From: Oxyruncus cristatus | Taxonomy: Eukaryota; Chordata; Aves; Passeriformes; Cotingidae | Assembly (NCBI GenBank): GCA_013399855.1 | Contig: VXAY01002346.1 | Location: 7,102 to 71,101 of the forward strand | Length of the DNA stretch: 64,000 nt | Direction: 5' to 3' | In this document: in pieces, positions 46,161 through 59,500 of the stretch | How the letters are laid out: every line of letters begins with the position of its first letter | Numbering within the stretch: position 1 is the stretch's first letter | Position numbers and translations under genes: made by a program | Notes under the pieces: generated by a model | The model's input: only the letters and a program-made list of their open reading frames with translations | Told to the model about the DNA's origin: nothing | The model's database searches: none

Positions 46161-49100
46161 ATCTGCTAGAATGATATTAGGAGAGATAGTGGAGGTTTAA
46201 AATGTGTTGATCTGGATTACTGCAGTTTGATGGAGGATGTAGTATCAAAGGACACAATTTTGATAACTAGGCTTGAAAGAATATTTGATTTACTTATGGA
46301 ATGATCTAAGAAATCACTAAAATTGCACATGCTACTTCCCAATAGGAAAGTAAAAAAAAATAGTCTCAGTTGTATTAACTTAAGAGCTAAAGCAGTGCTG
46401 AGTCCACAGTCTAATGGATGTAATGATCCTACTGAGACCAGTAAAGGTTATGTATGGAGATCTATGGGAAGCAAACTGTCTTTGTGGGAAGTTCAGTGGT
46501 TGTTATGTGTTCCTGTGCGAGGCTGCTGATCATCAAGTTGAACACCAGGAATCCTGTCACTCTGGAACATTACTGGCAGCACAGGTAATTTGTTAGCAGT
46601 GGCTGAGGGGAAGTTTAAATTTCTGTTTTTACTTTACAGTTAGCAAGAAACCCCAACACTAACGCTGCAAATTTACCATTGTGGAATAATTCTTACCCGG
46701 TACATTTTTTTTTTCCTGCGAAAGCTATACATATGGGAAAAAACACTATAATTGCATGGTAGTATTCACATTGGAACCTATTCAAAACGATTTGGTCTCC
46801 TGTGGAAAGACTCTTGGCAGCAAGTGTGACCCCGTTACCACTGAGGAACAGAAAAGCTGAGCTAGAACAATTCGTTTTCACGTCTTTGATTCTCTGTTTT
46901 GTAACAGTTTCCATATTTTTATTTCCCACCTGATGTGTGGTTTCAGAAAACTAATTGTTGCCCTGTGCTTTTTCAGTAATCGACTTCATGGCTGGGTATC
47001 TGTGAGAGTTCAGCCAATTTTCAGACGCTGGTAGGGGCTGAAGCCTGGGCTGCTTAGCTGAGCAATGAGTGTAAAGGACTCACTCCTTCCTGATGGGATT
47101 AGTCCTTGCACATCCTCCTCCGTGCAGCATTGTCTGGACATGGCCCGATACTTTCCAAGGAAGTGACTTCTGTTCCCTTGAAAAGGTGTGCTCCAGCCTC
47201 CCCTGTAAGAAAACAGCCAACAGTCCATATGTTTATCTCATTTTTAAAAACGGAAGTTTTTCTGGCTGCAAGTACCTGAGTCTTGAGGCCAAGGCGTGAG
47301 TCAGTGGTGGGCACAGGCATGAGGAAGCCTTTGGTAAAGCTTATCTGAGAAGTTCTTGCTCTTCTACTCCTGCCTCTTGTTCCTGCTCTGGCGAGGCTGC
47401 TCTGAACCACACTGCAGAAACTAACTTGACTGTTTCCTTTTGAATCACTACAATTTAACTGTTGTTTAAAATGATGACAAAAACAATTAAAATAATTTGA
47501 TGTGCGTTCTGAAGTCTGCATGTATTTCTCTTACAAAACCAAGAAACCAACCCTATCCCTAACACCTTGCTCATCTTTTCACCTTTCCTGTGCTTTACTG
47601 GTGTAGCCCAGGGTCTTATTTTTGCGTGAGAGACTTATTTTCAGTCAAACTTTCTCCTGATCCAACTAACAAATGCTCTTGTGCTGGGATATCAGAGGCC
47701 TACAGAGGTTTCACATTGAAATCACTGGCTGAGGGAACAAATGGCTACTCTTTCTGTCACACTGCCACCCTCAGTGCAGCCTGAGAGGACAGGAGCCACT
47801 GGCACAAGGGATGGGAACACGTGGTTGGATCCTTTTGTGGTGACTAGCCTGTCAAACATGGAACTGTACCTACAGCTTCTCTGACCATGTCTAAAGCTCC
47901 TTTCACTGCTAAATATTGTAATGCAGACTCCCTGTCCATGTTTTTTAATCTGTGCTGGAATCCACCCTGTTTTTGCCAGGTGGCTTAAGGAGTCTGGAGA
48001 AATCTGTCAGTCTCTTTCCCTCTGCTCTCCTCATGAACAGTTGGATGTGTCAGTGTGGGTAAAAAGCTGGCTGCCCAATTTAACAGGCTGGGTATGCCCT
48101 TCATGCAGCAAAATCCTTTCAGACAAACTCTTTTGCTCTAGAAAGCAGCAATATTATGATTGCTACACGAAATGGATATGTAGAAAAATATTTGCCTCCT
48201 GTGATGTCAGGCACCTCACTGAGAACATCTCAGCCAGAGTCTGTAGCGCTGTAAGTAGCTTCATCTTGGAGATGGTTGAGTTGTTGACCATATGGACACA
48301 CACAGCTCAGGCTTTCTGAAATGGTTCTATGTAAAATTTACCTTCTTTGCCCAAACAGGGGTCTACACAGTATCCTACATAGTGCAGGAGTGTTGTTTGA
48401 AAGGCATTTGTGGTGTTCTAAAGCCTTTCACGGTGTGGTTCTGTGTGGCAGCAAAGCCAGGAGACGTGGGTGTTGTGGGTGCTGCAGGGCCAGTTCCTGC
48501 ACCATGCAGAGATTCTTGTGCCTCACACACTTTGCTGGAAATGGCTTTCTTAGAAAATTCACATTCACTCTTCCTTTACCTCCTTATCCAGTCGTTGGAA
48601 AAATTTTCTGTTAAGAGCATATTGCTGGCTTATTTGAAATAGTTTGATTGCAGTGAAATCTTAGAGCTGTGCCTTCATCCTGTGGGTGGTGAGATTAAAT
48701 GATATGCAGTGTATGCTTGGAATAGTTGAATGATTAGGCACTTACATCTGTTTAATTAAACAATGAGCTCCAACTTCTGTTTAATTAAGGACTAGCTCAT
48801 TTCAGTTGTGGTTCCATGCTGGGAGTTATAACACCTTTGTGATTCAAACCCAAGGATATAACAGAAATAGGTTGGTCTCCTTTCAATTCTTAATAGCCAG
48901 TGGTGCACAGCACAAGGCAAATAGATGATTTGCAGGTGGGTAATGTAAGAATTTAGGCATTATCAGAGAAAAGGTATGTTTAAGTTAAGATTTGTGTCAA
49001 TGTGAAGGATGTGAAATCATATGTGTTTGGTGATGGGGGAAGGGAAGGCTAACAAATTCCATTCATCAGCTAGCAGTATGTACATTCTAGCTGTACCCCC

Positions 49101-50523
49101 TGGAAGGACTCGTTTCCTTAACATTATTGCCTTAACTTTGTCCCTTAAGAACTTTGCCCACGTTGCTGAAGGCAGAAGACCTTGCAGTCTTCAATGTAAT
49201 CCTCAGAACACCAAGTTCACTGCAAAAAAAGAATGCAAATGTTGTGGGTATTTTAACAGAAAAAGTAGGATTTGAGACACAGAGGCTGGAGCTTAGATTT
49301 TGAGAATTGTGAAAGAATGTGGCACTGATCTGGTTCCCCTGCTCTAGGATTGCATGCCAGCCAGTAGACTTGCCTTTCTTTGTCTTAATTATGAACCTGA
49401 GGCACACAGACCTTGTTGTGTAAGGAAACTCAAACTGGTATTAACCAAAAGGGAAAGAAGCAGCAGCTGAAGAGAGTGCTGTGTAATGTTGTGTCAGTCC
49501 TTACCTGTGAAAAGTAAAGAAAAAATCAGTAAGGAAATATGAGAAACAGAAGGTGTTATAAATCTGTTGAAGAGGATTCAGAAAAGCAGTTCTTGTGATC
49601 AGACTTACAGATCTAAGTATTCAGTTCAGGGTGGTTGGGAATTCCAGCTTCCTTGTGACTTGTTACCTTGGCTGGCCCTAAGGAAGAAGCACAAAAAGAT
49701 GATGCTGGAGTGAGTTTATCTTGCACGTCTGAAGTCCTGATGAACCTGTAACCTGATCATCCTCCCCAGGCACCCTATGAATAACACCACAATTACATCA
49801 TGCTTTAGATTGGTACTTCTGCCCTGAATACAACACACAATTGTGGTGGATGCCTTTTCACAAATGTGACAAGATTTAGGCCTTCTGAACTTATATTTTG
49901 AGATAAGCAGTTAGTTTGCAAGTAGCTATTTTTTTACTAAGGCAAAGTACCTTTTTTTTTAAAAAAAAAGACATTTTTAAAGGAAGCAATTTAATATGCA
50001 TAGGTTTAGTTCTGGTAAGTTGGTGTGTGCATATATATATATATAATCAAACCAATATTTTGTGGCTGGAGAGTGCCAGTCATATTAATCTCAAATGAGA
50101 GTTGTAAGGATTAAAAAGTAAAAATGTCCAGAATTTTGTCAGAGAGACAGTCCCATGCTTTGATACCTGTGATTAACTAATACGTTAAGCTGAAGCAGTG
50201 CACTCTGAATTTCTTCCATATCTACCTGCTGTTTTGCCAGTTCTCCTCTTTTGCCAGTACCTGTTCAGGTGTGGTATTGTTAACAGAGATAAGGTGTGAG
50301 ATGATGTTGCTTTACTGCAGTGATGCTTTCTATGTTTGTAGGAGTAGCCATTCAGTTGGTGCCTACATGTGTACCTTGTCAGACTCCATCTGGTTACAGC
50401 CATTGCTGGACCATCCCTATGGTTTTACAAAGATGATACAATGAGAAAATTGCAGTTATTTGGGTTGTGACAGCAGCACATTATTTTACTGAACCTTAAA
50501 AAAAAAAAAGTAGTAGCTTTTTT
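46161..50523. other. unique intergenic or intronic sequence
   Basis: No gene or transposon recognised. It includes T and A runs near 49951-49970, a short AT dinucleotide run at about 50033-50044 and one short spaced repeat listed separately. Confidence 0.4.
48746..48798 (+). repeat. spaced direct repeat containing TTTAATTAA
   Basis: TCTGTTTAATTAAACAATGAGCTC (48747-48770 in outline) is partly repeated at 48776-48798; both copies share TCTGTTTAATTAA and end with AGCTC. The two homeodomain-type sites are 29 bases apart. Small and of uncertain significance. Confidence 0.45.
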
Positions 50524-50542
50524 GTTAAACAAATTGTTTAGC
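50524..50542. repeat. near-perfect palindrome with opposed forkhead-type sites
   Basis: GTTAAACAAATTGTTTAGC pairs with itself except at one arm position. Each arm holds a TAAACA/TGTTTA forkhead core. It is AT-rich and short, so a chance origin is plausible. Confidence 0.35.
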
Positions 50543-53500
50543 AATTGTGCTTCAGTTTCTTCCCGTAAGTTTAAAAAGCTCTAGGTCAATCTGGATCCTG
50601 GGCAGGCAGAGTAGATAGAGCCATCCTCTCTGGGGATCCTGTATCCCAGTGAATAATGTCTCTGCTTTATGGGTCTTATTCTTTGTTGTAGATTAAATTA
50701 GTTCAATCAAGTACGTGAGTTTGGGCAGCCTCTCATCTTCCTGCCTCTCCCTGCTCTCCATCCTCCACCTAGCACACTAACTGCAGGAAGAATTTATGAT
50801 CTCATTAGTTTTGTCTATTGGATCACTTAAGGCAAATTGAAGCTTAAAAATGTCACTCAACTTCAACCTGTTGTGGGAGCATTTATCCCCCTGAAGGCTG
50901 CTCGGTGTTTCTGAGCCATTTCCCAGCTCGTGTCTGACATCCTGTAGAAGCTACATGAACATGGGCTCTGTACAGAGAGCTCTGACCCCCAGGAGCACTG
51001 CAGGTCCTAGACTGGGCTCCTGGAGGTGTGCTCTTTGCTGTGCCAAGCCCCACTCGAGCATGTTCACATGTGCCTCCCTGCTGACTCCGGTGTTCCATGG
51101 CAGTGGGCCTGTGGATGAAGCGGGGGCAGCTCCTGACCTGCCCCTGCCAAGGAAGCTGGTTCTGGTTGTTCCCTCTGTTGTGTTTTTCAGTGTTTTCTGC
51201 ACCAGCATTCCCAGTCCACTGAGTGTCACCAAGGTCATCACCCGAACTTCTGCACAGGGAGCTCCAGACCTTGCCTGGATCCTGTCACTCCTGACGGATT
51301 TTCCTGGGAAGAGACATTTGTTTCCATTGCACAGAGGGAGAGCTGTTTCTGCTGGACGTGCAGTTACCCTGGTTCGCAAGCCACCTTGTCCTGTGGGAAT
51401 CAAAGAACTAGGTTTTCTATCGTTCTAGATGTTACTGTTCATCAGCAGTTTTCAGGGAATGACAAATATCCCATCTTCTCCCTGAAAACCTCTTCTCTGT
51501 TTAACTTGTATGAGACCTGTTTTGAAAAGCTGGGGTCACCTGGGAGCTCTACAGACAGCTGGGGACTCCAGCAAACAACTCAGTAACAAATGAAGAGGAA
51601 TATTTATTTTCTTTAAGTCACCATGTCTAATTTTTCTCTTTTAAAAAAATCAAATCTATGCTTTGTGTGGAAAACTGTGTTTCTGAGCAATTTCCAGAGT
51701 TTGGGTAAATCTTCTGAGTAATCTTTTCTTCACCTTGTACCAAATGGATCTTGAAGGAGGACTCCAAGAGTTTTGCTGCAGGAAGTATTTTCCACTTCAC
51801 TCTCAGCCTTTTCCCTCCATGCTGACTTTGCTTGTGAATTTTTAACTCGAGAGAAAGCCTTGTATCGATGGAGATTATTCTCCTGACACAGTTCTTGACA
51901 GCACTAACAGGTTGTGATGTTCTGAGATAATGCTGCACCTCACACTTCCTGCTGTTTGAAGCAATTATTTTTCATGTGAGATACACTGGTCCTACACAGG
52001 GATTTTTACAGGTGTCTTTGTATCCCATGGCAAAGATTTGAGGCCCGGGGATACTTTTTCTATGTCATCGTCATAATTCCAACAAAGATAAGCTATTTTG
52101 GGGCCCCCTTCTCTGTCAAGTCTTTGGAATTTACAGTGTGTCTCCCTTGCCCTCTTTGTCAGACACTAAGGCTCTCTTGCCTTAACTGAAGATGATTTGC
52201 CATATGGTAAAGTGGGCTTGCTCTCTATTAAATGGTTTTAATTGCAGTATGTTTACAAAGAGCTCTGTAAATACTTACATATCTGATGCTGCTGGAAATT
52301 AGTTTTATGCTAGGTTTTCCTGGGCCTATTCCAAATGATGCTGTTCAGAGAAGTTAAATTGCTTTTGCTGCCATTCAGTGCTTAATGACAGCACACCCAG
52401 CGTGGGGCTGTGTGGCACCAGGCTCTTCATGCCTCCATAAATAAGAATTCCAAAGGATTACTTCAAATGACATAGGTGAGTGAGCTCACAGTGAGGGCTG
52501 GCAGGAATGCCTGCTCCAGGAGCACTAGTGAAATTACTCGTATGATTTAAAGCCAGAAACTCAGCCAAAGTAATTCAGTCTAAACTCTGTTGTTTGCACA
52601 ACAGGACTTTGTGCAAAGGACTAGGACTTTACACTGATTTTTTTAAAGTTGTCCAGTGTGACACCTGCACATCAACAGAGTGTGGTTCTGTCAGACCTTT
52701 TCCAAAAGGCTGCTTACTGCCCTCATCAAAAGTTTAGTTTGGAAGAGAGACTTTTCTTCTCTTGGGAAGCCTGAAATACAAGGATCAGACTTGCAGAAAC
52801 ATTGTTTCTGCAAAGACCTCAGTCACTGTAATGCTGAATTTCCTGTGCAAGTGGTGTGTAAAAGCCTTCTAGATATCTTAAATATCTAGATACATGTGAT
52901 GGATGTGAAGTGTGCACAAGCCAAGCCAGCACAAAGCATCCCAGCCAGGAACTGCAACACAAAGCAGCCCCAGCCAAGAAACCGTATTGTGGTGAAGTGC
53001 AAAAAACTCTCAACTGAGTGAAATCAGAGAATGGGTTAAATTATTTGCTGGGATACACACTGTGCAATTATACAGCTGTCAAAATATTTATTAATCATGT
53101 ATGAATCCTTTCAAAATCTTCTGTAAATACTCTTGAAAGAAAAAAAAGGAAAACTCAAGTTATTCAGGGCAACTTAATCTCTGTAACTAGCAGAGACTGT
53201 TCCACTGAAATTCCTACTCAACAGACTAAGTTCTAGTTTGGCAGCCAATAATTTCTGTGTTGTTCAACCCAGGTACAGGTTTTATCATCTCTTTTGCAAG
53301 TATCATCTGTCCACACCAAGGTGTGGAAGGAAGACTTGTCCTCAGAAACAAGTGGGAAAGGTGCTTATTATCAGCGTTCTACCTTACACCTACTGTCCTA
53401 AAAACAATGCACCTGTGAAATGGAAACTCTTGGTTGTTTCTTTCTGATACGGTTAATAAGCACTGGGGAGAAATAAGTAGAAAATAACTTCAGACTGGGA

Positions 53501-56500
53501 TCTCACTCAGATACTTGAGTCTCTGTTGAAATTCAGACTCCTGGGAAGTGCTGTCCTTGGTTTTGGCTAGCTTTGGATAGCCTCAAGCTGTCCTGCACTT
53601 TTCCATGGGTGTTCTGTAGACACTGGAGACGTGAGAAGTCCTGTCGCCCTGTTTTGTGTTTCCTGAGGCCTCTGAGCGTTGTGAGCTGCTGCCCTGCCCT
53701 GCAGCACCACGGGGGAAGGGCCAGCACCAGCTGGATGGGAGCTCTGCTGGGAACAGGGTTCAGTCTCCTTTGTTGTTACACAGCAGCAAGTGCTGCGGTG
53801 GGATATGGGAAAGTGTGTGAGGAGCTTCCACTGCTGCTTTTGGAACCATTTGGAGCTGCTTCTTTTACTTAAGTAGAATGAAAGGGCACTGGATCCTCTG
53901 CAGACTCATTACAGCTCTTTATTTGCAAACGGAATGTGCTTTCCCTGTCTTCTTATTTTTTATGTATCGTAAGAAAATGTGTAGTATTTAATTTAATGAA
54001 GTCTTCGATTTTTGTATCTCTGCAGCTTGGAGAGGTCAGACCAATGATGAATGGTTTCCAAAAGTAGTTTTAGGGTAGGATTTCGAAGCTGCCATGGGTA
54101 CTGAGCATAAATGGCTGTAAGGGAGCCAGGGGATGCAGGAGTACCCCTTGTGGGGGGAGACTATGAACTGTGACACCATGGCAGCACCTTGCTGAGGGAA
54201 TTCAGGGGGGAGAAGTTTGGAATGAAGAATATTTGGAGCTCAATACTTTTCTGTGTAAACTCCTTTAGCTGCACTGGCAGGCTTGTGCAATTTGAGGATG
54301 TGCCTTTATATAACAAGAGAATTTCTTCTCCCAAGATTTCTGACTGTGAAACATTAGAGCTCTAAAGCACCTTGATTCTCCAGCATCCTTTAAGTTTTAA
54401 ATGTCTGTCTTTTGGGTACGGTCTTAATAGACTGGGGCTTTAGGACCAGTTCCTCTGAGAAGCAGCACTGTTCAAGAAGGGCCCTTGACACCATTCTGAC
54501 TTAATGCTACGACACATCTGCCGCTACTTGGACAAAATTGACATTGTCTAGAGAGCAAAGCAATCACCCAGTGCAGCATTACAGAGCATTTACACTTGAG
54601 CCATGTTACCAGGCAGTAAATCTTGACCTTTAGGAGTTCAGAGATTAGATTTCTTTGCTACAAGCGCTCAAGATATTGTTAGGCATTTGTTGCTATTCAA
54701 AGCAGATTTCAGGGGTTACCTATGGGTTTAAATCATAGCCTCAATCATTTTTGGAAGGTTCTTTTAAAGCTGAGATAGCTTCAAATAAAAACTAGGATTA
54801 CTTTTACATTTATTGTTAGTAGTTGTCAAGAAGTGAATGTGGGGGGAGGAAGGGGTTGTGGAGACATAAGACATTGCTCTAAGTTCCAGTGTTTATTTCT
54901 GGATGAGCAGTTATTTTACAGCGTTTGGAGGGAAATGGCTTCTTTTCAATGCAGTCAACAGATGCACTTATTCCAGTGGGATGGTAAACTAAAGGTTGTA
55001 TTCAAAATAGGACTGAAGACAGGCATAGTTTAAAAGAAGTATCTTTTGAAAATAGCAGTCCCTCAGATAATCACTGGCTAACAAATAGACACAGTGTTCA
55101 CCATTTGTTAATACTGAGAAATGCTTGAGAGCTTACTCTTTATACTTGTGTGCAATCCAAGCACTGCAGAGGGGAGTCAGGCAGATGCCAAAACAGGTCA
55201 ATGAGCCCCCACTACTATCAGGAGTCCTTTCTTCCCGTAACTGATTATCAGATTGGGGTAGGTGCACATAGCACCTCACTGGGAATCTCATCTCCTTTGT
55301 CGGTGACACAGAAAGATCAAAACTCATAAGACATTTTCTCCTTTCTTTTCTCCCTTTCCCCAAACCATTGGACTGGGTCTCAAATCCTTATTTCTGTCTT
55401 TTTATCCCAAGCCTTTTTTCTTTTTTTTTTCCCCCCAAATAAAACAAGTTACAGCCATGAAAGAACTCCAGTTTTCATCCAAAAAAATAATTCCACATTT
55501 GTGGAATTGAGCTGTAAAACCCAGATAGAAAACGAAGGCTAATGGCTGAAGAGCAATACAGTCAGATCCTGCTGTAAGTGACAGTAAAAGCACGTTGTGC
55601 ACGGTGCTGGAGTTCAGTGTGGTGGTAATGCTGGAAGGCAGTCAGAAGAAAATCAGCCAAAAGAGTAAGGGATTTTTGCCCTTTGCTCAGGCCGATGTTC
55701 CAGTGCTGGAACACACTCTGACCCTCTGGGCATTGTATTAGAGAAGGACAGGAGATCACTTGGAGAGTACAGACAGGGAAACTCTTACTGAGGAAAGAAG
55801 CACGATTAAAGTGATTAACTGCCATGAAACAGTTCATTACAGAGTCCTTTAAAGTCCAAGTCTCCCAGCCCCCAGGGTTTCACTTTCTTGCTTCTTTTAA
55901 TCCTATAAAATAAAATAATAGTGATTTTTTTTCCTAGGAAAGGAATGGAAAGCTTAACAAGTGGGAGGAGCTCAGAAGGGGGCAGAACCTTTTGCCTTAT
56001 TGCTCTTCAAAATCTGTAACTGATATTATAAAACTTCCTGATGAAATATGCTTTTCCAGGCCTTCAGAGGCCAGAACCTCCAGAGTTACTTTGCTAACTA
56101 AGCCTCACAATTGTGAAGTGTAAGAATGGGCTAAAACGGGCTTGGCAACTTCCAGCTGAGCAGTTCCACTTGCCTGTGCAGATGACAAACACCATCCTCA
56201 CAAGTCTTGGGTCTTGTCACCTGTTCTGTGATAACTAGGCATTAAAAACAACAGATGGAGCTTAACTGGCTCCCTAAAATTGTCTAGGGTACTTTGGACA
56301 CTGTAAGTATCTCACAAGGTATGAGACTCTGGCCATTCACACTTGGTCTTGCAGTCTTTGAAATCTTGACCAGTAGAAACAGCTTTGGGCCTTGGTAATT
56401 AAAAAAAAAGCACAAGGATATAGTAAAGGAGCACAAGGGGTTCTCTGGCTAAGAGAGCTGAAGGCAACTGAGCTGTTCCCAGTTCATCTGTACTCCTATT

Positions 56501-59500
56501 TTTCACCTTTAGGAGGATGTCTTGCCTAGCACTGGATTCCTCCAGTCTGTTTTTTGTACAGCTCTCTTGGCCTTGGTTCTGAGTCCATCTTTATCCTGCT
56601 GTTGTATGATTCCACTGCCTGTTGCAATCTACAGTATGTTTGCAATAAAGCAGTTAGTGCAGCCCTGCTTCCCTTTTTATGGGTGAGAAATCATGTTTTG
56701 TTCTCTGTGATTGGCTCCCCTGAGGTCTTGGGACTGGGCATCCAAATGTCTTTTTAGTGTCCAGTTTTAAGTGGGAATTACAGAGGCATTCTGACACAGG
56801 AAAAGGAAAAAAACAGACAAAGCCAGATTACTCACATCTTCAGCTGTCAGCTGAGCTTGCCTTGGCATCCTCCGTGAAATCAGAGGGACTGGAGTATGGA
56901 AGGTGCTATTTTATGTAAAAGCACCACCGGGCTTGTGAAATGTTGATGTACTGTGTTGTATTTCTAAACACTAAAATGTTTGCTGCTTGTTTGAAGCAGT
57001 ATATTAATATAGGAAATAACCTTTAGATGAAAACAAAGTACAGGGAAACATAATCTAATTGTGACTGACTGTGCCAAACCTCTCTACAAGTTTTTATGTT
57101 GACTTGTTTCCCTCCCACTTCCCCCCGAAGAAGACACTGTTGTTGGTTGGCAATGCCTGGTGTGCAGTGGTTGCTATGGTAATTATTTCTTGTAATGGGT
57201 TAGTGTTATAAATGGCAGGGATTTAATGAAGAGTTCCCTCCGGAATCTCTCCATCCGTTGGGCTGTGCATCCCTGTGAGACACACGGGGTGCTGGGCAGT
57301 CACACACTGCACAGAGCAGGGAGCTGTGGTGTTCAGCACTCCGGAAACCTCCCACACTTTTTGCAAACTAATTCTCCAGAAAACACAAGTAAATGATGCA
57401 GAACTTCCTGATGAATGGGGCTGGAATCTGCAGGGTTCTGCTTCTCTGTGCTGAGGGGACACTCAGTGTGCCTGTGTGCAAAGTTCAGCACAGATTTGGA
57501 GGGGCAGTAAGATTTTCAAATTTACAAAAGCTGAAAGAATACTGCAATCTGTTTAAAACAGAATTCCATCCTTGTGTATACAAGTCTTCTTTAGTGTTCT
57601 GAAGGGTCCATGCACTGTGCAAAAGCAAGTGATAGCGTAATGTGGGCAATTTGCAAACCCCAACTCAGATGTAAACTGTGTGCTTTAAAAAAAATGTTGT
57701 ATTTTAGATCTTGAGAGGAACTCATCAGATTATGTTTTTAAGGCAGGTGTCTCTCACAATTTGAATCTTAATAGGTCCTAATTTCAATTTGAGCCTGGAG
57801 AACTAGTTAACTTGCTTCAGCAGTCAGTAATGCATTCCTTTCTGAAGGTCCAGAGACCTAAATGAAGGCTGTCAAACTGTAATAGGGCTGCTACCAAATA
57901 TGTGAGCAACCAGTGGACAACAAATCGTGATGTTGTCTGCAGCGTGTGGAGAAAGGTCTGGTCACTGTAGGAGCCAACATGTGGGTTCTGCTGCAGTTCT
58001 GCACCACAGGGAATGGCTCAGCCTGTTCAGCAGAGGAGATTCAATGTGGTGGTTATTTTTTACAAATAGTGGACAGAAGAACTTGGGGGGGGTGTTTAAA
58101 ATGTCAAATAGAGATATGGCTTTACTTACATTTTCTTTGGGACAGTCTCCCCGAATGTACTTTGTAAGCCAAGCTCAGTTCAGACCAAAACAAAAGGTCC
58201 AAGCAGCTGCTTCTCTCTGAGGGCACATTAATTATCAGGGCTCTGACCTGGACTCCATCAAAATCTCAATAGTTGCTGGGTTTTGTGGTTGGGTATTTTT
58301 CTGATCAGGACTTGAGACCAAACAAAGACGTTGCAGGAGAAGTAATTCATTATGAGGTGGCATAAGGCAATGAACCAGTCAGTTGTATGTGAATTTATTT
58401 GAAATAAAGATATCTGGGCCACACTTAATGTATTTGTGCTTATTCCACATGCCAAATTTAATACTTGAGCTGGTTAATTAGGAAGACTTTTTTTTCCTAG
58501 ATTTAAAATCTTTTCAGAAGTGAAATATTTTATAGCGAGGTTGTTTCAAATTGACCTGGTCTGAACAGACACATTTCCATCTCAAGTGTTTCAGTGAGAC
58601 TCTATCAGAGAGGCTCAGATTCTTCGGCTGTCTCTCATTCAGATAATCTCTGTGCTGTTCCCCTTTTATCAGACGTACCAAGGGTTCTTTTGTCGAGAGC
58701 CGTTGTTTTTCAGACTGTGCTAATGCATCTTTAATCATTCCTCTTCCTCTTTCTTATGCATCTGCCGTATAGTTCTAGGTGGAATTGCCTCTTCAGATTT
58801 TTTCTGTCTTGCAGTGGCACATTCAGGCTCAAATTGTTGTGCTCAGTAGTGCCATTGTCACATTATAACAAGGAAGATGCTTCATCATGTGTTGTAAAAT
58901 GAGTTGAAATCTTCAGTAAGGAGCTGAGGGATCATGTTGGAGAAAAACATTCATTTTTATGCACCAAGTCATTACACTGGAAAAGGACACATTAAATCTG
59001 TCAAAGTATTTTCAATCTGTGGTGCCAGGGCACCACAGTAACAAGTTGCAGTGCATGAGATTTGCAGTATTCTCCCTTAGAAAGGTGTACAGTGTAGATG
59101 TTTCTAAATGGGCAGTTTTCTTCTGGATTATGTTTGGCAGTCACTAACAGCAAACTTTGGTTTAAAATATTAGCAAGTTAGGTAACATTACTTGGATATT
59201 AATACGGTCAGTTCAGGCACTGCCTCCTTTACTGTTGCTGCTATGAAATTATAATCTTATATTTGTCTCCACGCTTAAATAAATCCATAGAAAGTGGCAA
59301 AGGAATATAGATTATCTCCTTGTTAATCCAGCAGTTCAATATTTTTGTTTACATACTGGTCAGGAAAAGAAGAAAAGGCTTAAGTGAAAGATGATGAGGG
59401 GAATAGATACACCCAGGGACAGAAGGGCCATATTGCTTTATGGAAAGAAAAAAGGTACCTGAGTTGGGCCAGCTGGAAGTTTGAGTTACAGAGGTGTGAA

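Noticed and set aside
50030..50046. AT dinucleotide microsatellite
   Set aside because: Only about six dinucleotide units; too short to be a notable microsatellite.
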